A DNA stretch of 64,000 nt from Chaetomidium leptoderma (Eukaryota; Ascomycota; Sordariomycetes; Sordariales; Chaetomiaceae): contig MU856994.1 of assembly GCA_033296705.1 (NCBI GenBank), positions 1 to 64,000 on the forward strand, written 5' to 3'. The position numbers and the translations under genes were made by a program. This document shows, piece after piece, positions 42,961 to 52,089 of the stretch (positions within the stretch are counted from its first letter, which is position 1; each line of letters opens with the position of its first letter). Below the pieces are notes generated by a model that had not been told where the DNA came from, searched no databases, and worked only from the letters and a program-made list of their open reading frames with translations.

Positions 42961-45900
42961 ATGTCGTCTCAAGGAAACCCCCCCTCCGCCCCCCCGGGAC
43001 AGGCTACCAGCGCCGATGCACCGGGAGTCCCGCCGACAGGCCAAGAGAGAGCCCAGGCCCGCCAGACCCACGTGTTCCCTCCGTCCACCCCGGACTGGAA
43101 CGACCTCGACGTCATCCACCGGAACACGCTGCCGCCTCGCGCCCAGTTCTTCCTCTACGAGAATCGAGAGCATGCTCGATCACGCCGTGTCTCGCGCTCC
43201 AAGAGCCAGCTCCTCTCTGGGGAATGGCTGTTCCACCATTCCGCATCACCCCTGGCCGGTCCCACCGACTTCCACCAGCACAATCCCGATGACCTGGCAT
43301 TGAAACAGGAGTGGCGCGGCCAGACCGTCCGGGTCCCGGGCATGTGGCAGCTGCAGGGCTACGGAAAAGGTCCCCAGTACACCAACATCAACTTCCCTTT
43401 CCCAGTAGACCCGCCGCGCGTGCCGATTGATGACAATGAATGCGGCCGCTATGTGACGTCCTTCCAGCTCGTCCCCGAGGATACGCGCCATCAGCTCAGG
43501 CTGCGGTTCGAGGGTGTCGATTCCGCCTTTACGGTTTGGGTGAACCACCACGAGGTCGGCTATTCCCAGGGATCCAGGAATCCAAGTGAATTCGACATCA
43601 CCCCGTTTGTGAATTGTCCAGGCACCAATTACCTCCATGTAGAGGTTTACCAGCGGTGCAATGGCACCTACTTAGAGGACCAGGTTTGCCTGTCCCATTC
43701 TTATTGGCTTCTCCAAGTACGCGAGCTCACCTCGTACAGGATCAATGGTGGCTGAGTGGCATCTTCCGCGATGTTTGGCTGCACAAGTTCCCGGCAACCC
43801 ACTTCGAGGACATCCACGTGCAAACCCTCCTGGATGACCACTATCGGGATGCAACGCTGCATGTCGACGTCAAGCTCAACTCTGGGGCCGACGTCGTGTT
43901 GAGTCTCCTAGATGCGGATGGGACAGAGATCGCCAACAAGACCAAAAAGGTAGAAAAGGGGTCAACCACGTTTGAGATCCCCGTCAAAAACCCGCACAAA
44001 TGGACCGCCGAGACCCCCTACCTCTACGAGCTAGTAATCTCCATGCCAGGCTGCGCCCTTGCCGAGAGGGTGGGCTTCCGCCGGACTGAGCTGATCGACG
44101 GTGTCTTCTCTGTGAACGGCAAACCAGTCAAGCTGAGGGGCGTCAACAGACACGAGCACCATCCCGACTACGGACGCGCGGTTCCGTACGACTTCCTCAA
44201 AGCAGATTTGTTTCTAATGAAGCAACACAACATCAACGCCATCAGGACGTCTCATTACATCAATGACTACAGGCTCTACGAGCTTGCTGACGAGCTGGGC
44301 TTGTGGATCTTGGATGAGTGGTAGGTGCTGCCCCTTAAAAGGCAGGACGATATGACTAACGTTACTACTCAGTGACCTCGAGTGTCATGGGCTATTAGCA
44401 GTCGGCGGCAATGGCTCCGCCTTTACCTCGGACAACCCGGACTGGGAGGAGGCATACATTGACCGCGCAAGGCAAATGGTGATGCGCGACTTCAACCGCC
44501 CCAGCGTGATTCTCTGGTCTCTCGGCAACGAATCCGGCTACGGACGGAACCACGCCGCCATGTACAAGTTCATCAAGAGCATCGACAAGACTCGCTTGAT
44601 CCACTACGAGGGCGACTGGAACGCCCATTCGGCCGACATTCTCAGCAGGATGTACTTTTCGATTGGCGACACCGAGGCATACGCAAAAGACCGCAACTGG
44701 GACAAGCCACTAGTTCTGTGCGAGTATGCCCATGCCATGGGCAACGGCCCCGGAGCCCTCAAGGAGTATATCGACCTCTATTACAAGTATCCGCGGCTCA
44801 TGGGCGGGTTTGTGTGGGAGTGGGCGAACCATGTGGGTCACACCGCAACTTGCTGTCTGGTCCAAAGCTGATGCGTAGCGTTTCACAGGGCTTGAGGACG
44901 AAAACGAAAGACGGTCGGGAGTACATGGGATACGGTGGAGATTTCGGTGACGAGCCCAACGACTACAACTTCGTCATGGATGGGCTTTGCCTGTCGAATC
45001 ACACTCCCGGGCCAGGCCTCATCGAGTACAAGAAGGCCATCGAGCCGGTCCAAACACTCGGCGTCGAAGACGGGGACAAGGTTCGGATCATCAACCGGTA
45101 CGACTTTGTCACCCTCGATCATCTGGAGTGCTGGTGGTGGGTTGTCTCGGACGGCGCGGTGGGACCTGTAACAGTTGAGAAAGTGAAAATCCCTCAAGGT
45201 CAGTGTGTGTCCCTCTTCACTACTTACTTGTGTTCACGCGGTTACAGGCATCAAACCTCATACTGAGGCCCTCTTGTCTATCCCCAACCTCGGAAAACAC
45301 CGCGCGGCAGACTCGCATCTGAATCTGAAGTTTGTGCTCAGGGAGACCACTTCCTGGTGGGAGCCAGGACACAGCGTCGCGACCGGCCAGATCCAGCTCA
45401 CAAAACCCACAACCCTCCGACTTCTACAGAGCATCGCTGTCCCCCCCGCCCAACACCCCAAAGTCGAATTGACCGACACCACCATCCTAACCATCACCAA
45501 CCCCCACGGCCCACGCTGGAAATTCGACCTCGCCCTCGGCGCCCTCATAAGCTGGCAGCGCCGAACCCCCCCCTCCAACCCCTCCGAGTCCCTCTCCCCC
45601 AACATCCTCACCTCCCCACTCCTCTTCGACCTCTACCGCGCCCAGACCGACAACGACCGCGGCTGCTCCTTTGGCCGCAACTGGCGCGACCGCCGCCTGC
45701 ACCAAGCAAAACCCCACCTCCTCCAATCCACCTGGCACCAAGAAGACGCCACAGCCACAGTAATCATCACCACCAAAACCCGCCTCGCCCCCTCAGCCCT
45801 GAACTGGGCCCTCGAAATCACGGCCACCTACCACTTCACCGCAAACCACCAACTCACCATCCGCGCCCACGCAAAACCAACCGGTCACCTCCTCCCGCGC

Positions 45901-46443
45901 GCGTGGGGCCGGTTGGGGCTAGTGACGTCCCTGAAAGGGTGTGACGGCGCGCGCTGGTTCGGTCGTGGGCCGGGGGAGGCGTACCGTGATAGGAAGATGA
46001 GCCAGGCGGTGGGGCGGTGGGAGGTTGGGGTGGAAGAGTTGGGGGGGACGGGAGGAACGGGGTCGTTGGGGTATGAGTTTCCGCAGGAGTATGGAAATCG
46101 GACGGATGTGAGGTGGGTTGAGTTCTTTTCGACGTCGTCCGCCGCCCAGGGCGCCCAGAAGCAGTCCGAGACGGGACGACGGTTGTTGAGGGCGAGGTAT
46201 GGGGCGGCGGCTTTTGAGGGGGCGGGGTTTTCGGTGCTGCCTGTGACGGCGCGGGAGTTGGATGAGGCGAGGCATCCGTATGAGTTGAGGGAGCGGTGGA
46301 AGGAGAGGGGGGGGGAGGGGAGGGTGGTGCATTTGGATTGGATGCATCATGGTTTGGGGACGGGGTCGTGTGGGCCGGAGACGTTGCCTGAGTATACGCT
46401 TCACGCGGGGAGGGAGTATGAGGTGGAGATTGTTTTGGATTGA
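42961..46443 (+). CDS. GH2 beta-galactosidase (LacZ type), intracellular
   Basis: Exons 42961-43683, 43740-44320, 44373-44832, 44889-45198 and 45248-46443 (1089 aa). All four introns (49-56 bp) have GT-AG ends and keep frame. Domain order is as in LacZ: sugar-binding jelly roll (residues about 90-245, VPGMWQLQGYG, YTNINFPFP), immunoglobulin-like domain beginning DQWWLSGIFRDV, TIM barrel (RGVNRHEHHPDYG, LGNESGYG with the acid/base Glu, LCEYAHAMGNGPG with the nucleophile Glu), then the large C-terminal beta domain (RAQTDNDRG, GRGPGEAYRDRK). No signal peptide: the N-terminus is Pro/Gln-rich, so the enzyme is probably cytosolic. It hydrolyses terminal beta-D-galactosides. Divergence from the xyloglucanase gene suggests processing of imported galactosylated xyloglucan oligosaccharides. 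Confidence 0.93.
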
Positions 46444-47040
46444 AGGGGCCCACGGTGGGAGATGTAGTTTGTTTGGCTGTTTATTGTTTGGGTGGGTGGG
46501 TGTTTGCCTTGTATGACTGTTCTCGCGGGTGGTCCCTAACCTCTGACAATCAAGTTGTGACGGCGGAATCAATGTCTTGCGGAGAAGCGTTTGCTCAATT
46601 CTGAGTGGCACTCCGTTCTCTTATATATACTAGTATTCACCCTTCTATCTTGGGTACTGAGTTATCAACGTCAATAAAGATGGAAAGAATCTGTAGCAAT
46701 TCTCTGCAGAACATGCCCAATATTCTATAATAATTTCCTACAAGAGCCATTACAACTTAAGTGTACGATTTGCTGTTCTGGCCACCGGATTTGGCTGGGC
46801 AGTGCCGCCATTTTCGGGTGCCTTGACAGTGCGGGGCGCTTGTGACAGCCAGGTACTTGGTACCTCGCTCCAATCAGTTCATTTGGGGATCTCCAACCCC
46901 ACTCTTGCCCCACCGTCCAATGAACGTCCCAGTCCTAGGCAGCAGTAGTCGCTCCCGCAATCCAGGAACCCGTTTTCTTCAACCTCGCATCCATTTTCGG
47001 CTCCCCAGCACAGCGGCGCAGCGGCGCAACCAGCCATAAA
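46444..47040. other. Intergenic region
   Basis: GH2 3' region and upstream sequence of the dioxygenase pseudogene. AT content rises near 46620-46760. No feature was recognised. Confidence 0.3.
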
Positions 47041-47826
47041 ATGGCTTCCCTCGCGCCTCCTATCGTTCCCGGGTTGTCGACTGGCATCGTCAGAGTCGAT
47101 AGCCCTCGACACTCAACACCAGGAACCGCACGCAAAAGTACCGCCGCTCGAGCCGTTCGAGCACGTCGAGCACGTCGAGCACTGCCTCGACGCCGACACT
47201 TCGTTCCCGGACTTGTTGCTCAAGGGCGTCGTGACGGCTACCGACCCAGCGCCGACCACCGGCACCGAGGTCAGCAGCCTCAGTGCGGCCGTCAAGGACG
47301 AGCTGCAGGCGCTCGATTTCGGCGGGTATTTCGGCCGGTATGTTTCGACTCTCCCTTGGCGATATTCTTTCGGCATGCTAACCTGGTCCACCGCGGCGCG
47401 GGCGACAACAGCGAGGACAAGTTCTTCGCGAACCGGACCTCCTCGGTGGAGTGGCACTCGGACGTGTCGGACGAGCAGCAGCCCCCTGGAACCACCTTCC
47501 TGTACATCTTCGACAAGCCGAAGACGGGCGGCAACACGCTCTTCGTGGACGCGCTGCACGGCCTCAAGGCGCGCCACTCGGCGCACGAGCAGGCCAACTA
47601 CTCGCTCGCGCGCGGCGGCATCATCCGCACCCACCCGGCCACGAGCGAGAAGGCCGTTTACGTCAACCTGTAGTGTACGCTCACCCTCTCCCCCTTTGCC
47701 TTCTCCTTTCTCTCTCCTCTCCGGCATGACTAACAAGACACAGTCACGCGCGACATCGTGGGCCTTGACAAAAAGGAGGAGTCAGACGCTGCTTAACTTC
47801 CTATACGACCACCAAACACTCAACGC
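47041..47826 (+). pseudogene. TfdA/TauD-like Fe(II)/2-oxoglutarate dioxygenase, truncated and frame-broken
   Basis: Pieces of one dioxygenase appear in different frames. The start MASLAPPIVPGLSTG is in one frame. PPLEPFEHVEHVEHCLD and DPAPTTGTEVSSL (the family's N-terminal strand) are in the next, and the segment from there to FGGYFGR looks shortened. HRGAGDNSEDKFFANRTS, EWHSDVSDEQQPPGTTFL (HxD iron ligands) and GGNTLFVDALHGLKARHS, ending IIRTHPATSEKAVYVN, return to the first frame. After a probable intron come TRDIVGLDKKEESDA and, two bases out of frame, LLNFLYDH. There the family resemblance ends: the distal His and the 2-oxoglutarate-binding Arg are missing, and the reading passes directly into the DUF3435 gene. 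Functional homologues oxidise sulfonates or related compounds such as taurine. Confidence 0.75.
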
Positions 47827-47833
47827 CATCGCC

Positions 47834-50317
47834 ATGCCAGCACGTTGCCTGCCGCAGCCGCTCGCAGACCGCAATGCGGAGTTCATTCGGCAGTTCACCG
47901 CGAAACAGCGAGAAGCCGACGAGCGAATTGCGAAACAGCCAAAGGCCCTCACGGCCGACCAACGCGCAGCTCTCCGCAAGCAGCTTGAGGCCATTCAATT
48001 CCTTCAGCCCGACTATGCCGACGCGACCAAGATCAACATTGCCGGCCTCCTACGAAAATGGAAGAGGTAAACAGGTCACCTGCCTCGTATTCTATTGGCA
48101 CTTTTGCTGACGAACCTATAGATACTGTGCATTCAACGACTTTACGCACTGGCGAGAAATAATCAACGAAGCAGACCGAAACCCAAACCGGGATGTACAC
48201 CGAGCGATGGCGATGGATTTCCTCGACTACCTTTGTCAAACATACCGGATCAAGTCGTGGGGCACGTCGTGGCAGTATTTTCGCCAGTACAAGCAGCTCT
48301 ACGCCAGTGTCACAGGCCGCTACATGGACACAAACGACAGTAAAGAAATTAAGAAGGTACATCTCCTGGCCTCCCATCTATTAAAATTGTAGCTAACACG
48401 CCTTGTAAGTGGCACGATACCATCTTGGTTCCCAAGTACAACCTACAACCACCAAACACCCTTGGAAAAGACGTCGCGAACGCAGACACTTTGCTGGTCC
48501 TACTAACCTTTAACATCCGGTACGACACTGGTATCTTCCCTTGGGAAAGGCACCGTGTCCAACTGCCGGGATGCTACCTCGGTCTTGCCTTTACAGGGGC
48601 GCGGCCGGCCGAATTTGTGGACAGAGAGAAAAGGAGCGACGATGACGAGTGTCTAGCGGAGCTCTTCTCCTACGCCGCTATTAGGAGTACCTCTAGCGAC
48701 GAAGACAAGGCGCCCGATGAGCATTCCAGGGTGCTGGAAGAGATGATCTCGCAAGAGTACGAGGGTCGTGGACGCCCGAAGGCGCTCTGTTATGAGGACA
48801 TTCAGTTGATGGTTGTGCGCCATCCGGAAACCGGCGAGGACGTCCTGGCTATGTCCATCAGGCTCGCGCACCACAAAGGGGTAGACAACAAGCCGAAGCC
48901 GTAAGTGATTGCCTTCCGCTCTTTGATATCTCAGATCTAACTCTCTCCCCTCTAGGACCATCTTCTTCTTTACTCCTACCAGGAGGTTGATCTTCTGTTT
49001 CATCACCATCATCGTTAGCCTGGCAGTGCACGATCGCGCGTTTGCCGCACCAAAGTTTGCTAGCGTCAGAGGAGTCTTTGAGGCAAGGAACAAGGGGCTA
49101 GTCAAGTGTATCCCTTTGCGATGGAAGGAGGAATGGCTCAAGCGGCCTGTTTTCCGCCAGTATGACGAGTCCATTGCAGAGGAAGAACCCGACGAGCGGA
49201 AGTATCAACCTCTTCCCTACCGCAAGCTACATTACGACATGGAGCGGCAGTCGCTCGACGCTGGAGAAGAAAAGGCGATTGAACCAAAGGCCTAGCGTAG
49301 GGGAGCGGCCAACGCAGCGAACGGTATGTTCTTTCCGTCCCCAGAGTAGCCTTGTTCTAATAGCGCGTAGGCAACGCCTCCGATGCTGTCCGCGATCAGA
49401 TGATGCGCCACGACCCGAAGTGGGCTACATTCAACAGTGCATATCTCAACGAGAAGGTTGGGTTCCACCTTCAGAACGCGTTCCTAGACGAGCCGACCGA
49501 GGACAGCCTGCTTACAATGCTTTCGCATATAGGCCTCATGCGCGACCCCCGTGCTTGCAAGGATATGGTCCCCGATGAGGTCTGGGAAATGATGCCGCCC
49601 GATTCAGAGATCACCGCGCTGGTGGCGGAGAGGGCACAGCTCAAAGGCGGCCAATACCGGATCAAGGGCACTGAAAGCGAGGACCGGATTCGAGAGCTTA
49701 CCAGGTTGATCGCGGCCAAGGAGGCGAAACGGAAGAAGGCTATCCGGCAAGCTTACCGGGAAGATTACTTCCATAATCGCCCGACCTGGGACATCGAGGC
49801 TGACGTGGACGAGGAAGAGGAGGAGTACGCTGAGCCGGCTATCGACCTTCACATACCTGAGCGCGCCCAGCTTGCCGAGATACTCTGCAACCAACCGGAT
49901 AACTTGAGCTCTACGGAGCTGCTCGAACTCCGCATCTAGGCGGCCGAGCTGATGGTCGTCCTGTGCGGCACACGGGAGACCGTGAAGCGGAACCGCATCC
50001 GACGGAGGGCGCAGGCCGACGTCACGGTAAAGGAGGAGTCTCCCGGGCCGGACCCCTTTCCGCTCCTCATGGACAGGAAGCAATGTCCACGCTGCATCGG
50101 AGATGAAACCCTGTCACTTGAGGAGAGGACGTTCAAGTACTGTCGACCGGCGGTGATGTACGACCATGTCGACAAGAAGCACGCGGAACAGCTAGGCGGC
50201 GTGAAGCAGATGTTGTGCAACCACCCTAAGTGCAGGGGGGAGGCGCTGGACTTCAAGCACTTGAACCATTTCAAGAATCATGTCGAGAGGGTCCACGGCG
50301 TTAGACTACGGGCCTAA
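47834..50317 (+). pseudogene. DUF3435 tyrosine recombinase (Starship captain family), two in-frame stops
   Basis: Exons 47834-48066, 48122-48356, 48410-48900, 48956-49323 and 49371-50317 total 2274 nt (758 codons). Introns of 47-55 bp have clean GT-AG ends, and all junctions keep frame. The N-terminus is helical. The core reads FNDFTHWREII, DFLDYLCQTYRIKSWGTSW, LTFNIRYDTG, then FTGARPAEF with the box-I Arg (about 221) and LAHHKGVDNKPKP. A later block, RDQMMRHDP...FNSAYLNEKVGF, carries the probable nucleophile Tyr467. The C-terminus has two C2H2-like fingers (CPRC...HVDKKH, CNHPKC...HVERVH). Codons 433 (TAG, 49293-49295) and 632 (TAG, 49937-49939) interrupt the frame; the first is upstream of Tyr467, so the enzyme should be dead. 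Both could be CAG mutated at CpA, as in RIP. DUF3435 proteins excise and insert Starship giant transposons, but not every DUF3435 gene is a captain. Confidence 0.8.
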
Positions 50318-50745
50318 GGGTAGTTATCTAGTTTATATTATCTGAGTTTTTAGTAGCGTGCGATAGACTAAGTTTTTCCCTCGAGCATCTCGATATCATC
50401 GTAGAGGATGCGACGATGTCTGTAGCCCGACCAGCGAAGGAAGATTCCGGCTTACTCTCCACGGTCTAGGCATTCCAGCAATCTCATGCGGCGCGGACGC
50501 AGGAACCAACCCCGCACTTGAACTAAACAGCCGGCACCCCAGAGAAATTCTGGGCAATCAAGCGTGTTGCTCTGCACCTGCCCGACGACACTGACCCGCC
50601 GGGCCAACAATGCACCGGGCAAATCCACCACACCAATATTGTATGATTCAGAGTCGTCCTCCGCAAAGACGGAAACATATCAACCTCAGATCCCGGTTCG
50701 CGAGTGAGAGAGCGCATTAGCACGATTAGGGTTCCCGGCCCGACC
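50318..50745. other. Intergenic region
   Basis: Between the recombinase pseudogene and the PAS gene. No gene recognised. Confidence 0.3.
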
Positions 50746-51546
50746 ATGCCTCAAGAATCAATGCCAACTACGACTGCCGGACCCGACCTTGGACTCATCT
50801 TCGACCTCTCTCCTCTCGCCCTACTCGTCCTATCACCGGCATGGCGGATTACGAGGGTCTCGTCTCGCTTCCTGGGAGAATGGCGCGTTGCTGCGGATGA
50901 CTGCGTCGGCCAGGAACTGCTTCGCTTCGTCGAGAGACAGATGCGCCCGTCGCGACCGGCACATCTCGCCCAGCTTACGACCACCATCGATGATGCCATC
51001 GCTGCCCGCGCCGAGCGCACCACGAAACCCATCAACACAAGATGCGCCGTCTCCTGGAGAGCCCGCGTGATCCCCATCTTCAACAGCGATGAGCTGCTGT
51101 CAATAATCCTCGAGTGGCACGAGGTCCCCCCCAGTCATTTGGAGGATGAGCTGGTTAAGCCGGGCCTTTCGACGGACGAGGCCTTCCGCGTCCTCGTTCA
51201 GGCTGTGAAGGACTACGCCATCTTTCTCCTCAACACCGAGGGTCACATCGCCACATGGAACACCGGTGCGGAACTGCTCAAGGGCTACAAGCGGGACGAC
51301 ATCATCGGCAAGCACTTTTCCATCTTCTACGGCAAAGAGGATTTGGACATCAAGAAGCCCGAGATGGAACTCGAGATGTGCATGCGCGAGGGTCGTGTCG
51401 AGAACGAGGGCTGGCGGTACAGGAAGGACGGCAGCCGCTTCTGGGCCAATGTTATCATCACCGCCGTCTACAAGGACAGAGTGCATGTAGGCTTTGGCAA
51501 GGTCATGCGAGATCTAGTTTCCCAGACAGAGGGCAGGGGCTTCTAA
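50746..51546 (+). CDS. PAS-domain stub of a probable hybrid histidine kinase
   Basis: 266 residues from ATG at 50746. Residues about 10-130 form a weak PAS-like domain. Residues about 140-255 are a clear PAS fold: DYAIFLLNTEGHIATWNTGA, KRDDIIGKHFSIFY, then WRYRKDGSRFWANVIITAV and GFGKVMRDL. In fungal and bacterial sensors this block is followed by HisKA and HATPase domains. Here the protein stops about 10 residues later, and nothing kinase-like follows up to the tandem repeats at 51853. It is therefore a truncated sensor or, less likely, a stand-alone PAS protein. Confidence 0.65.
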   Translation: MPQESMPTTTAGPDLGLIFDLSPLALLVLSPAWRITRVSSRFLGEWRVAADDCVGQELLRFVERQMRPSRPAHLAQLTTTIDDAIAARAERTTKPINTRCAVSWRARVIPIFNSDELLSIILEWHEVPPSHLEDELVKPGLSTDEAFRVLVQAVKDYAIFLLNTEGHIATWNTGAELLKGYKRDDIIGKHFSIFYGKEDLDIKKPEMELEMCMREGRVENEGWRYRKDGSRFWANVIITAVYKDRVHVGFGKVMRDLVSQTEGRGF

Positions 51547-51852
51547 TTGCTACGTGTAGAAACTTTTGCGAGGAGTTGGTTGTGTGTGCGGCTGTCCAAA
51601 TTGGCTGGTTTCTGGTTAACCACACAGACAGGGGTTAGGACTTCCCTGGTTGGCTGGGACTTCTCTGGCAAAGCTTTATTTCAGATCTCAGACCCGCAGA
51701 TCTCAGATCTCAGATCTCGCATCCAAGGGCTGTGAGGAATATGATGTCATAGCTCCACGTGCAACCTGCTGAAAATACCATGCGGCTCCGACTCCCTTTC
51801 CCTACTTTCCATCTATTCTCGTCTCCCATTTTCCTCTTCCCACCTTGCCATC

Positions 51853-52030
51853 TATAGTAGATCTACTGGTAAATGGAAGGATGGGAAGGGGAAATGGGAG
51901 TTCCACTGGTAGATCTACTGGTAGATGGAAGGATGGGAAGAGGGAAATGGTAGTTCCACTGGTAGATCTACTGGTAGATGGCAAGGTGGAAAGTGAGAAA
52001 GGGGAGTTCCACTGGTAGATCTACTGGTGG
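51853..52030. repeat. 53-bp tandem repeat array with an inverted flank
   Basis: About 3.3 copies of a 53-bp unit containing GTTCCACTGGTAGATCTACT and a GATGGxAxGGTGGxAA-like part. Copies begin near 51900, 51953 and 52006, preceded by a partial copy. The sequence just left (51831-51852, CTTCCCACCTTGCCATCTA) is the near-exact reverse complement of part of the last unit (TAGATGGCAAGGTGGAAAG), so the array is flanked by an inverted piece. It lies 60 bp from the 3' end of the JmjC gene. Confidence 0.8.
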
Positions 52031-52089
52031 AATCCCGTATGCGTATGCGGTGAAAAGAGTGCTGTACCCTAATTCTTTGGGATGAAATA

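Noticed and set aside
42961..43755. Short ORF ending at 43755 as a separate protein
   Set aside because: It is the first GH2 exon read into its intron; splicing 43684-43739 restores the standard LacZ sequence DQWWLSGIFRDV.
47834..50317. Functional captain with readthrough of TAG codons
   Set aside because: Two separate TAGs, both one C-to-T step from CAG and alongside RIP-like damage elsewhere in the window, are better explained as mutations than as recoding.
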